This document shows, in pieces, positions 24,031 to 31,924 of a stretch of 64,000 bases of DNA. The position numbers and the translations under genes are program-made. Source of the DNA: Amycolatopsis coloradensis (GTDB lineage: Bacteria; Actinomycetota; Actinomycetes; Mycobacteriales; Pseudonocardiaceae); NCBI RefSeq assembly GCF_001953865.1, contig NZ_MQUQ01000006.1, positions 62,001 through 126,000 of the forward strand, written 5' to 3'. Every line of letters begins with the position of its first letter. The stretch's first letter is position 1. The notes under the pieces were generated by a model. The model saw only the letters and a list, made by a program, of their open reading frames with translations. It did not search any database and was not told the DNA's origin.

Positions 24031-25056
24031 TCAGCACAGACGCGGCAGCTCGGCACCCTGAAGTTCCTCGACCACGGAATCCCGCCCGTCCGCGTCGCGC
24101 CTCAGCACGATCGGATCCGCGTCCCCGGTCACCTCGCCGATCGTCGTCGCCTCGGCGCCGTACTTGTGCGAACGGAGCACGGCCAGCACGTCCTGCTCCG
24201 CCGCGGGATCGACGAACAGGCACAGACAACCCTCGTTCGCGGCGTGGATCGCGTTGATTCCCAACATGTCCGCGGCCATCACGGTCTCGAACTGAATGGG
24301 CAGCCGATCCTGCTCGAACCGGACGGCGTGCCCGGACGCCCTGGCGTACTCGTGCAGGACGGCGGCCAGCCCGCCGCGCGTGACGTCCCGGACCGAACGC
24401 ACCGCGCCCTCGCCGACCGTCGTCAGCAGCGCGTCCATGAGCCCGTTGAGCGGCGCGCAATCACTCAGCACCCGCTGCTCGAACCCGAGGCCCTCGCGGA
24501 TCGACAGCAGATGCACCGTGTGATTGCCGATCGGTCCACTGAGGATCACCCGGTCGCCGGGCCGGACGTCACGCATCCGCAGCGGCGCGCGCTCGAAGAC
24601 ACCGATGCCCGCGGTGTTGAGGTAGATCTGGTCGACCTCGCCCTTACGGACCACTTTGGTGTCACCGCAGACGATCTGGACGCCTGCTTCGAGCGCCGTC
24701 TCCCGGATCGAGGTGCACACCTGATGGAGGCGGGCCATCGGCAACCCCGTCTCCAGGATCATCCCGAGGGTCAGGTAGAGCGGCCGCGCACCGACAACGG
24801 CGAGGTCGTTCACCGTGCCACAGACCGAGATCTTGCCGATGTCCCCATTGCCGAAGAACGGCGGATCGGCCACGAACGAATCCGTGGTCATCGCGATCTT
24901 CCCGGCGGGAATGGAGAGCATCGCGCTGTCCTCCATCTCGCCGATGTACACCTCCCCGAGCGTCTCGACGACGAAGGAGATCAACTCACCGCTGAGCTTG
25001 GCTCCACTTCCGTGATCGAGGACGACCTCGTCGAGGCCGGTCACCGAGTTCGCCAT
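24031..25056 (-). CDS. hypE: HypE-type protein (thiocarbamate dehydratase / cyano carrier)
   Basis: A 341-residue PurM/AIR-synthase-like protein. N-terminal DEVVLDHGSGAK, the ATP/Mg segment AMTTDSFVADPPFF, and IVCGDTKVVRKGEV are typical of HypE. Crucially it ends ...LPRLC, matching the conserved C-terminal PR[I/L]C tail whose Cys receives the carbamoyl group and is then dehydrated with ATP to a thiocyanate. This identifies it as true HypE rather than thiamine-phosphate kinase or SelD. It is 16 bp ahead of hypF in the same operon. Partners HypC and HypD, which pass the cyanide to iron, are absent from the window. Confidence 0.93.
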   Translation of the reverse strand: MANSVTGLDEVVLDHGSGAKLSGELISFVVETLGEVYIGEMEDSAMLSIPAGKIAMTTDSFVADPPFFGNGDIGKISVCGTVNDLAVVGARPLYLTLGMILETGLPMARLHQVCTSIRETALEAGVQIVCGDTKVVRKGEVDQIYLNTAGIGVFERAPLRMRDVRPGDRVILSGPIGNHTVHLLSIREGLGFEQRVLSDCAPLNGLMDALLTTVGEGAVRSVRDVTRGGLAAVLHEYARASGHAVRFEQDRLPIQFETVMAADMLGINAIHAANEGCLCLFVDPAAEQDVLAVLRSHKYGAEATTIGEVTGDADPIVLRRDADGRDSVVEELQGAELPRLC

Positions 25057-25107
25057 CGGGCGTCCTACCTTTCTTCGAGCGAGGGCCGAAAGCCCTTTCG
25101 GACGGGC

Positions 25108-25698
25108 TCAAGGAAGGGTCTTGACGACCATTCGGGGCAGTTCACCCTTGACGTCGAGGGTTTCCAAGATCTCTTTCGAACTCGCGACCGTGGCGCAGTA
25201 CCCGGCCAGCCAGGCGAGAGAGCGATCGCGATCTTCCGTCTTGTCGGAAACGACGCATTCGGCGGGCACCCAGACGTTGTAGCCGCGGAAGAACGCGTCG
25301 GCGGCGGTGGTCTGGACACAGATCTGGGTCTGCAATCCGGTGACCACGACGGTCTCGACACCCTCCGCCTGAAGCAGATCATGCAATTTCGTCTCGTAGA
25401 AACCGCTGTCCTTGTTCTTCTCCACGACGACGTCACCCTCGCCGAGGAACGCGGGAAGAATCGCCGCGCCCTCGGTTTCGCGTTGCAACGGCAGGGTTCC
25501 GTCCGCCCTGCGGTTGGCGTTCGGGTCGTCGGGAAGGTTGATCAGCTGCAGGTGGTAGACCGTGTGGCCCCGGCGCCGCATCTCGTCGAGGAAGCCGATG
25601 TAGTGGGGCTGCGCGTCGGTCATCACCGCTGTGCGCTCGGGGGTCAGATAGACCACGTCACCCTGAAGATCATTGGTGATGACGGCGATTTTGCCCAT
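25108..25698 (-). CDS. Isochorismatase-family cysteine hydrolase
   Basis: A 196-residue hydrolase, first gene of the operon. The family triad is visible: Asp in VITNDLQGD near the start, Lys in DVVVEKNKDSGFYET, and the nucleophilic Cys in VTGLQTQICVQTTAADAF. Members include nicotinamidase, N-carbamoylsarcosine amidase, biuret hydrolase and isochorismatase; the Cys triad points to amide, carbamoyl or nitrile-like chemistry rather than isochorismate. That is notable next to HypEF: it could hydrolyse a carbamoyl or amide intermediate or protect the host from the product. An ideal AAGGAG site precedes the ATG. Confidence 0.88.
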   Translation of the reverse strand: MGKIAVITNDLQGDVVYLTPERTAVMTDAQPHYIGFLDEMRRRGHTVYHLQLINLPDDPNANRRADGTLPLQRETEGAAILPAFLGEGDVVVEKNKDSGFYETKLHDLLQAEGVETVVVTGLQTQICVQTTAADAFFRGYNVWVPAECVVSDKTEDRDRSLAWLAGYCATVASSKEILETLDVKGELPRMVVKTLP

Positions 25699-25911
25699 GA
25701 CAGCTCCTTGTCAAGAGGAATGACGGATAGCGAAAACACTCATGAGACACGGAAAGCAACGGAAATGATCCAGCAGGATCGAGCAAAGAAGTCGCCGGAG
25801 ACGACCTACGGCCGCAAAACGAATCCCGTCGGAAAGACGTGCTCCCCCGTCCCCCTTTATTTTCAGATAATCGCCCCAGCCGTCTAATGGTCGAGACCAC
25901 TGACACACCTT

Positions 25912-25940
25912 TGTCTACCCAGCGAATGTCACCGTGTCAA
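25912..25940 (-). promoter_or_regulatory. Predicted promoter of the HypEF operon
   Basis: On the minus strand a perfect -35 TTGACA (25935-25940) is separated by 17 bases from a -10-like TAGACA (25912-25917). It would start RNA near 25905, leaving a leader of about 205 bases (25699-25905) before the first ATG. The leader contains short stems (for example GATCCTGCTGGATC) but no riboswitch I recognise. It is the only strong sigma-70-like site in the gap. Confidence 0.55.
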
Positions 25941-26219
25941 GACCCGGATTCGCCCTCGAAAGATCAATTATCCCGCCTTCTGTGAATTCCACAGGATCCG
26001 GTTCCGTCAGATACGGATACCCGCGCCGAAGGCGGCCATGCCGGGCCCGCAGAAGCTGCGAAATCCGTAGTGCGATAAAAGGATCAAGCCCGTCGAGATA
26101 CCTGCGCCATCAGTCATCGGGTCACTTCGCCCACCCCGGAAATCGGTTTCTTACAACAAATGGCTCACTACTTTTGTCCCTGGAGGACGCCCTGCCGCGA
26201 ACGTCGGCAACCTTCGGCG
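25941..26219. other. Intergenic region, nothing recognised
   Basis: About 280 bp upstream of the HypEF operon promoter, less GC-rich than neighbouring genes. No gene or clear repeat seen; it forms the left edge of a zone of decayed genes. Confidence 0.4.
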
Positions 26220-26726
26220 ATGCGTCTGTTCTTCTCCGCCGGTGCGGGTTACAGCCATGTCGTTCCGCTGCTGCCCTTGGCCGAGGCCGCGCCCGTCAGG
26301 CTTGGAGAACTACTCGCCCGCCTCCCGGTACTCGCCGCGATGTCGCCGGACGAAAAGCGGGCGTATGTGGTCACCGTGATGGCCGAAACCGGCCCCGGAC
26401 CGAGGGTGGACGAGATGCCGGACGCGATCATGGTGGGCGGCTGGCGAGCGCTCGACCCGATCGTGCGGCGCTTCGGCCTCGACCCGTTTCCCGATCACGG
26501 CACCGTCCCGTACCTGAACATCTGGTCGGAGGCGTTACGGCCGCGAGGGGTCACGTGGGACCACCCCCGCCCGGCTGCCGGTGCGCCCGGAGGGGGTCCT
26601 GCCCGCCGACGGAAACTGCCCGGCCGTCTTCGACGGACTACCGCACGACAAACCGTCTACGTCACGGCGGGAACCTCGCACAACACCCGGCCCGGCGTAC
26701 TGGAGGCGATGATCTCCCGGCGGTGA
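26220..26726 (+). pseudogene. Decayed GT-B glycosyltransferase
   Basis: The start MRLFFSAGAGYSHVVPLLPL is the N-terminus of a macrolide-type GT1/GT28 glycosyltransferase, but after about 24 residues the sequence jumps to the central region (MSPDEKRAYVVTVMAETGPG, then DAIMVGGWRALDPIV and VPYLNIWSEALRPRGVTWD), so about 40-80 residues are deleted. Beyond GVTWD the family-like sequence moves to another frame (LPADG..PAVFDGLPHDK) and then back (VYVTAGTSHNTRPGVLEAM), after which the nucleotide-binding half is missing. At least one large deletion and two frameshifts make this a pseudogene. Confidence 0.75.
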
Positions 26727-26762
26727 GACCACCAGCGGTCGTGGCGACGACGGTGACCCCTC

Positions 26763-27053
26763 GCCGTCCAGAAGGCCGACAAGACCAGCGCCAAGCCGGG
26801 TGCCAAGGTCACCTACACCGTCACCGTCGCCCATGAAGGAACGGCGCCGTCGCCGGACACAGTCGTCACCGACGATCTGTCCGGTGCGGCCGACGACGCT
26901 GCCTACAACGACGACGCGAACGCCGGTTCCGGCGGTGCCGAGCCGGCGGCACCCCGGTATGCGGCGGACAGCGAGCGATTGACCTGGACAGGTGACATCG
27001 CGCCCCGCTCGGCGGTGACGATCACGTATGCACGGAGGATCATCCGCACCTGA
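26763..27053 (+). pseudogene. Fragment of a DUF11-repeat surface protein
   Basis: An in-frame stretch of 96 codons ending in TGA reads VQKADKTSAKPGAKVTYTVT, then TVVTDDLSGAADDAAYNDD and LTWTGDIAPRSAVTITYA, the hallmark of a single DUF11 (conserved repeat) domain found in large cell-surface proteins. There is no start codon, signal peptide or wall anchor, so only one repeat of a former gene remains. It lies 36 bp after the dead glycosyltransferase, showing that two unrelated genes were truncated side by side. Confidence 0.7.
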
Positions 27054-27087
27054 TCCGGCAGGGGCCCTGCCCTCGGGCCCGAACAGG

Positions 27088-28026
27088 TCACTTTCCCGGA
27101 CGTCGCAGAGCCATCTCGGCGGAACCGACTTCTTTTCCGAGGTGCCGACCGGTCCTGTCACCTTTCCGGCGGGTCAGCGCCACGCCGGCGAGGACGGTCA
27201 CCACACCCATCAGCATCGTCGGGGTGGGCTGCTCGTCGAGCACCGCCGCGCCCAGGATTATGGAGACGACCGGGAGCAGGTACGTCACCGCCGAGGCCTT
27301 CACGGTGCCGTCATCGGAGATGATGCGGTAATTGAGAATGTACGCCGCTCCGGTACCGAAGAGACCGAGAATCGCCAAGGCGACCAAGGCATCTGCTCGC
27401 GGTTCGAGGATAGGTGCCCCTTCGACGGCGAGAGCGGGCGCGAGCAGCACGCTTGCGGCCGAGAGCTGTCCGGCCGACAGGATCAATGGCGAAATTCCCC
27501 TGTTCGTCAGGAAGCGCGACATGTAAACGTAGCTGACTCCGAGGAACATGGCCCCGATCAAGCACTCGAGCCCGCCCCAGCTCATCAAGTCGGAATCTTC
27601 TTTCCACGGGCTGAAGATGAGCACGCAGCCCAGGAATCCGACAACCAGACCAGGCGTCTGCCGAACGTGGTGATCGCGCTGCCCTCGGTCGAAGGCCCAC
27701 GCGGCGAGGAAAGTCCACATGGGGGTCGAGGCGTTGATGACTCCCGCCGATGAGGAGCCGATCTCCTTTTCCGCCATGGTGAACAGCAGATACGGAATCG
27801 CGTTCGCCAGTGCGGCGGACACCAGGATATGTCTCCAGGGAAAGGACCTCGGCGCCATCCGCCGTCGGCGGAGGATCCACAGCACCACCAGCAGGAAGGC
27901 GGCGCCGATGATCATCCTCAGGAAGGTGACCTGGACGGCGGTGAAGCCTCTCAGCGAGATCTTGATCCACAGGAAGGTCGATCCCCACAGTAGGGCGAGC
28001 AGTCCGATTCTTGCCGCGCTTGCCAT
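27088..28026 (-). CDS. EamA/DMT-family exporter
   Basis: A 312-residue protein with ten predicted transmembrane helices in two EamA repeats (GLLALLWGSTFLWIKISLRG at the start of the first, GAMFLGVSYVYMSRFL in the second; LNYRIISDDGTVKASAVTYL near the end). Drug/metabolite transporters of this group export amino acids, purines or metabolites. It starts 10 bp after the stop of the PhyH dioxygenase on the same strand, so the two are very likely co-transcribed, the dioxygenase making or modifying what the transporter exports. The C-terminal tail is basic and cytoplasmic. Confidence 0.87.
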   Translation of the reverse strand: MASAARIGLLALLWGSTFLWIKISLRGFTAVQVTFLRMIIGAAFLLVVLWILRRRRMAPRSFPWRHILVSAALANAIPYLLFTMAEKEIGSSSAGVINASTPMWTFLAAWAFDRGQRDHHVRQTPGLVVGFLGCVLIFSPWKEDSDLMSWGGLECLIGAMFLGVSYVYMSRFLTNRGISPLILSAGQLSAASVLLAPALAVEGAPILEPRADALVALAILGLFGTGAAYILNYRIISDDGTVKASAVTYLLPVVSIILGAAVLDEQPTPTMLMGVVTVLAGVALTRRKGDRTGRHLGKEVGSAEMALRRPGK

Positions 28027-28036
28027 GACCCGCGCG

Positions 28037-29023
28037 CTATCGGCGGACGGAGGTCAAGGCGGCCGTCGAGCCGACCAAGGGATTCAAGCTGGATACGGCC
28101 GGGGTCCCCGGCGCGACGCCCGGCAGGAAGTCTCTCCATTTACCGCTCAGCACAGTGGGGCTGTCGATGACGTTGGTCCCATCGGCGTAATAGGTGGACG
28201 ACAGGACGCGGCGAGGGACGCCGGTCCGGTTGGGCCCTGCCGTGTGGAAGCAATCCGCGGCATGGAAGGAGACTTCGCCCAGCTCGAACGGACTCGAATC
28301 TGGGACCACCCCACTCGCCCGCAGTTCGGCTTCCACTCGCTCGTCGTAGGAGCTGTTTTCCACGGAGACCGGGATCTTCAGCACCGATCCGGGGACCGAG
28401 GTGCGCGGAAGGCAGGTCAAGGTGCCCATGGCCGCGGGGATGCGCTGGAGGGGAAACCACGACGTACAGACCGCGGGAGAAGCCAGCGGATAGTGGTCGT
28501 TGTCGCGGTGCCACGGCGTCCGGCCACAGCCAGGCTCTTTCGAGAGGATGTTGTCGTGATACAGACGCACGCCGTCGACGCCCATGAGCTGCGCGGCGAC
28601 GTCGCCGAGCCGGCGCGACAAGGTCACGCCACGCACCAACGGGTCGGTCAGCCAGACCTGCTCCACCGCCAGGAACCGGCCGTCATTCCCGGTCCCGTGC
28701 ATCGCGTCCAGAAGTTCGTCGACTCGCCGGGACAGCGCCGCGACCACCGAGGGAGGCACCATGTTCCGGAGTCTCACATAACCATTCCGCCGGAAAAAGG
28801 AGACGCTTTCCTCGGCCAGCGCGTACGGCGCGGTCAGGCTGGCATGCACCTCGTATTCGGGTGCCTCGATTTCGACGGAACGCTCAGGGTCCGATACCAC
28901 ATCCGCGGACTCGACCGGAGTCTGGGATGCCAGCGTCATGTACCAGTCCCACCACTGCTGGTCATCCCCCGCCCAGTCAGTTCTCACCGGGTCGGACACT
29001 CTTTCGGATCGCGCCATTTCCAT
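28037..29023 (-). CDS. Phytanoyl-CoA dioxygenase (PhyH)-family Fe(II)/2-oxoglutarate oxygenase
   Basis: A 328-residue protein with the iron-binding HXD motif in TPWHRDNDHYPL (near residue 175) and a distal His in AADCFHTAGPNRTGVPRR, where the following Arg would hold 2-oxoglutarate. PhyH relatives hydroxylate or halogenate small molecules in secondary metabolism and ectoine synthesis. Start codon: an ATG with AAGGG five bases ahead, rather than the ATG six bases further in. The gene leads a two-gene unit with the EamA exporter. Substrate not recognised. Confidence 0.85.
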   Translation of the reverse strand: MEMARSERVSDPVRTDWAGDDQQWWDWYMTLASQTPVESADVVSDPERSVEIEAPEYEVHASLTAPYALAEESVSFFRRNGYVRLRNMVPPSVVAALSRRVDELLDAMHGTGNDGRFLAVEQVWLTDPLVRGVTLSRRLGDVAAQLMGVDGVRLYHDNILSKEPGCGRTPWHRDNDHYPLASPAVCTSWFPLQRIPAAMGTLTCLPRTSVPGSVLKIPVSVENSSYDERVEAELRASGVVPDSSPFELGEVSFHAADCFHTAGPNRTGVPRRVLSSTYYADGTNVIDSPTVLSGKWRDFLPGVAPGTPAVSSLNPLVGSTAALTSVRR

Positions 29024-29412
29024 GAATTCCCTTGAATCGACGACGGCATGCGCCGATCTGCTCCATGCCGATTGAATCCCCAGTCTCGTCTGGCACCCAG
29101 GGTGTCGTGGACGATTGCGCAGCACCATCCGCCGGATGAGTGACAGCACGTCGCTGTATCGAAGGTTGTTCTCGAATGTTTATTCATGCTTCGCGGCGAC
29201 GTTAAGCGGGTGCCGCGATTTACCCACCCGGCGCTGTCGCTAAAACATTCGGTGTCGATCAGCATTATCGCGACACCTTTCGTATTCGCGCGACCGATCA
29301 CGTACGAAACGCGCCGCGCAGGTGAAACGCGTGCCTACCCCGGCGCGCGGCAGGTCACCCGGCCCCTCGGCGACACTCTCGGCCGTGGATCTTCGTGTGG
29401 AATACTGCGCTC
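29024..29412. other. Divergent intergenic region
   Basis: About 390 bp between the divergent PhyH and C39-like genes; relatively AT-rich around 29150-29300, consistent with two promoters. No additional gene or repeat recognised. Confidence 0.4.
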
Positions 29413-30027
29413 ATGTCCGCGCCGCCCGTTCCGTATTTCTCTCAATGGGAATCCCCCGACCTGGTCAAAGCGATCGTCACCGGTGCGATGTCCGCCGCCG
29501 ACGATCCGCGATGGCCCGAGTCCGGGGCCGTTTCCGCGCAGGAGTACGAGTTCTGGTCGTGGCGGAGCTGCGGGATGGCGTGCCTTCGCATGTTGCTGGC
29601 CCACCGGGGGCAGGTGGTGCCACCGAGTGTCGAGCTGGCCAAGGAGTGCGAACGCTTCGGTGGGTACGTGCGGCATGAGAACGGTGTGCACGGGCTGATC
29701 TACGCGCCCTTTCTGAGCTGGGTCGCGGACCGGTTCGGGCTCACCGGTGAGGTGCGGGTCGATTTCGGCGTACCCGCGCTACGGGACCTTGTCGCGCAGG
29801 GGCACCCGGTGATCGCGTCGGTGCATCAAACGATCAGGGAGCCGGAGAGCAGCCCGCCGACCAGGGGCGGACATCTGGTCCTGGTCACCGCCGTGGACGA
29901 ATCGGGGCTGTACCTCGACAATCCGTCGGGGTTAAGCTCCGGCAGCCAGCTCGGCGCCCGCGTGGAGGACGAGGATTTCGAGCGGTTCTACGCCATGCGC
30001 GCCATGGTCTTCGACCGCACCGACTGA
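29413..30027 (+). CDS. C39-like (papain-fold) cysteine peptidase domain protein
   Basis: A 204-residue protein. The pattern WSWRSCGMACLRMLLAHRG (near residues 48-66) provides the nucleophilic Cys, TRGGHLVLVTAVDESG the His and LYLDNPSG the Asn/Asp, matching the C39-like / BtrH-related papain fold. No signal peptide or membrane segment is present, so it acts in the cytosol, perhaps as a peptidase or acyl/amide transferase. It stands alone; no bacteriocin precursor or ABC transporter is adjacent, so a leader-peptidase role is not supported. Confidence 0.7.
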   Translation: MSAPPVPYFSQWESPDLVKAIVTGAMSAADDPRWPESGAVSAQEYEFWSWRSCGMACLRMLLAHRGQVVPPSVELAKECERFGGYVRHENGVHGLIYAPFLSWVADRFGLTGEVRVDFGVPALRDLVAQGHPVIASVHQTIREPESSPPTRGGHLVLVTAVDESGLYLDNPSGLSSGSQLGARVEDEDFERFYAMRAMVFDRTD

Positions 30028-30405
30028 GCTTGCCGGGCGAACCGCCATTGTGCGGTGATTGCCGCCGAGGAGCACGGCGGTTTCGGGCAGCACGAAAAGC
30101 CCCGAAAACTTCTGCCACAGCCCGCGGCAGCCTTCACCAGCCATTCTTCAGGGGAGCAGCGCGCCGACTATGTCGAAGTGTCGACAAAGCGGGTCTTCAA
30201 AATCCGGAAACACCAGCGAATCAGGGTTCCTTGGCGAACTTGAACGGTTCATCGGTGCCGAAAACCACGGATTCGGTACTGTCTCGCCGCATCAGACCAA
30301 GCCGAGTTCGCCACTTGGAAGCGGGACTCGGCAACCGGCGCCGGTGGTGCGCGCGCCGAGGCCGAAGACTCCGGCGTCGGAAGCCGATCTCGCGTGCTTG
30401 GAGGG
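30028..30405. other. Intergenic region, no gene recognised
   Basis: About 380 bp after the C39-like gene. A weak hairpin (CCGCC/GGCGG, near 30062-30081) may end its transcript. The remainder has no frame with a recognisable product and leads into the 21-bp repeat array. Confidence 0.4.
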
Positions 30406-30615
30406 CGAACACCCGTGACCGGGGAGCGAACACCCGTGATTGCGCGGCGAACACCCGTGACTAGAGGGCAAACACCCGTGACTGGGGAGCGAACACCCGA
30501 GATTGGAGAGCGGACACCCGTGACTAGGGAGCGGACACCCGTGATTGCAAGGCGATCACCCGTGACTGGAGGGCGGACACGCGTGATTGGGGAGCGAACA
30601 CGCGTGATTGGGGGC
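30406..30615. repeat. Ten-unit array of 21-bp repeats
   Basis: Ten contiguous units of exactly 21 bases, type CGAACACCCGTGACTGGGGAG, each centred on ACACCCGTGA or ACACGCGTGA, with scattered substitutions that leave the period intact. Unit length has no room for spacers, so it is not CRISPR. A frame through it reads as a seven-residue RTPVTGE-like repeat, an automatic result of a 21-base period. Related arrays lie at 54.2 and 62.9 kb. Confidence 0.9.
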
Positions 30616-30635
30616 GTAAGACGGGAGCACGGGGG

Positions 30636-31187
30636 TCAGGGTTTGTCCATTTCGGACAGTTTGTCCAGTCGGGCGAGCACCAGCTCGTGCCACTTCAGCT
30701 CGGCTTCGATCCTCAGGCGTGCGTGTTCCAGGACCAGGTCGTCGGCGACGGACTGATCGGGCCACCGGCGCTCGCCAAGGTGGCCGAACTGGGTCGCCTG
30801 GGCGGTGAGCGCGGCGAGTCGGTCTTCGAGGTAGCCCCGCACCATCTCGCGATCGAGATCTCCGCTGACGACCAGCGCGAGGTCGACGGGGTCGGGCTTG
30901 AGGCCCACTTCCGCGAAGGCCTCGTCTCGCAACGCGCGAAGCTCGCGGTGGCCTTCGCCGGTGATGGAGTAGACGGTTCGCGCGGGCAGCGCGCCGAGCT
31001 GCTCGGTCCGGACGGGTTCGATCAGTTTCTCGCCTTCGAGCCGGTGCAACGCGCCGTAGAGCGAACCCGGTTTGACCTGCGACCACAGCTCGGTGCGGTC
31101 CATCCGCGCCTCGCGGCGGAGCTGGTGGCCGTGCATCGGGCCGCGTTTGGCCAGTGCGCCGAGGATGAACAGTCTTGTCGGGTTCAC
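30636..31187 (-). CDS. PadR-family transcriptional regulator
   Basis: A 183-residue regulator starting at GTG ([20 protein letters not shown]). The winged helix spans about residues 1-85 ([20 protein letters not shown]), followed by a C-terminal helical dimerisation region ([20 protein letters not shown]). The GTG lies directly behind AGGGAG with almost no spacing, so the transcript may be leaderless. It is divergent from the peptide deformylase gene across a 45-bp gap carrying two GAGTACTC palindromes, and probably represses itself and that gene. Confidence 0.88.
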   Translation of the reverse strand: MNPTRLFILGALAKRGPMHGHQLRREARMDRTELWSQVKPGSLYGALHRLEGEKLIEPVRTEQLGALPARTVYSITGEGHRELRALRDEAFAEVGLKPDPVDLALVVSGDLDREMVRGYLEDRLAALTAQATQFGHLGERRWPDQSVADDLVLEHARLRIEAELKWHELVLARLDKLSEMDKP

Positions 31188-31203
31188 CTCCCTAGTACAA
31201 CAC

Positions 31204-31225
31204 GAGTACTCGCTTTTGAGTACTC
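31204..31225. promoter_or_regulatory. PadR operator: paired GAGTACTC palindromes
   Basis: Two perfect 8-base palindromes GAGTACTC, 14 bases centre to centre, fill the gap between the divergent padR and deformylase genes. Their position over both promoters suggests shared repression; assignment to this PadR is inference. Confidence 0.65.
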
Positions 31226-31232
31226 TCGTCGC

Positions 31233-31805
31233 ATGACCATTCGCCCCATCCTCATCCGCGGCGAGCCGGCGCTGGCCAGGGTGGCGGTCCCCGTCATCGA
31301 GTTCGACGACGACCTCCGCCGGCTCATCGCGGATCTCCACGAGACCAACACCGCCGCCAACGGGGCCGGTCTGGCGGCCAACCAGATCGGGGACGGCCGG
31401 AGCGTCTTCGTCTACGACTGTCCGGACGACACCGGGACCCGCTACCGTGGCCACATCGTCAATCCGGTCCTGCGGACGTCCGAAATCCCCGAGACCATGC
31501 CCGACCCGGACGACGATCTCGAGGGTTGCCTTTCGGTCCCCGGTGAGGTCTTCCCCACCGGCCGCGCGCGATGGGCGGCCATCGACGGCTTCGATGGACA
31601 CGGACGGCCGATTACCGTCGAGGGCACCGGATACTTCGCACGCTGCCTTCAGCACGAGACGGACCACCTGGCCGGGAAGCTCTACCTGGAGCGCCTCGTC
31701 GGCAGGCACGCCCGGGGTGCGAAGCGCATGCTCAAGAGGAAAGGCTGGACTGGACCTGGACACACCTGGCTGCCCGGTGACGTCCCCGACCCGTTCGGCC
31801 ATTGA
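31233..31805 (+). CDS. def: Peptide deformylase
   Basis: A 190-residue metalloenzyme that removes formyl from new N-termini. All three motifs are intact: [10 protein letters not shown] (motif 1), EGCLSVPG (motif 2, Cys ligand) and QHETDHLAG (motif 3, HExxH-type with two His ligands and the catalytic Glu). Length is typical. Being under an apparent PadR operator is unusual for a housekeeping def, so this may be a second copy that is induced by a compound, possibly one that inhibits the main deformylase. Confidence 0.92.
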   Translation: MTIRPILIRGEPALARVAVPVIEFDDDLRRLIADLHETNTAANGAGLAANQIGDGRSVFVYDCPDDTGTRYRGHIVNPVLRTSEIPETMPDPDDDLEGCLSVPGEVFPTGRARWAAIDGFDGHGRPITVEGTGYFARCLQHETDHLAGKLYLERLVGRHARGAKRMLKRKGWTGPGHTWLPGDVPDPFGH

Positions 31806-31924
31806 GCCCTACCGGAGCTTCGCCACATTCAGCACCTGGGGACCGGCAACTCCTGCCTGTCGCAACAAGGTTGGGAAGTGCCCACTGCCTGACAGGTGAT
31901 GTTCCGGGCGCGATACTGGCCTTT

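Noticed and set aside
21774..24257. Long plus-strand open frame (about 830 codons) opposite hypF
   Set aside because: Antisense shadow caused by high GC at third positions; the minus strand holds every HypF motif.
21690..25056. Part of a hydrogenase operon
   Set aside because: No hydrogenase subunits, maturation protease or HypA/B/C/D occur; neighbours are sugar enzymes and an exporter.
30406..30615. CRISPR array
   Set aside because: The units are contiguous with no unique spacers, the period is 21 bases, and no cas gene is nearby.
30394..30756. Frame encoding a heptapeptide RTPVTGE-like repeat protein
   Set aside because: Any 21-base tandem repeat reads as a 7-residue repeat if no stop is present; there is no ribosome-binding site and the frame runs into the antisense of padR.
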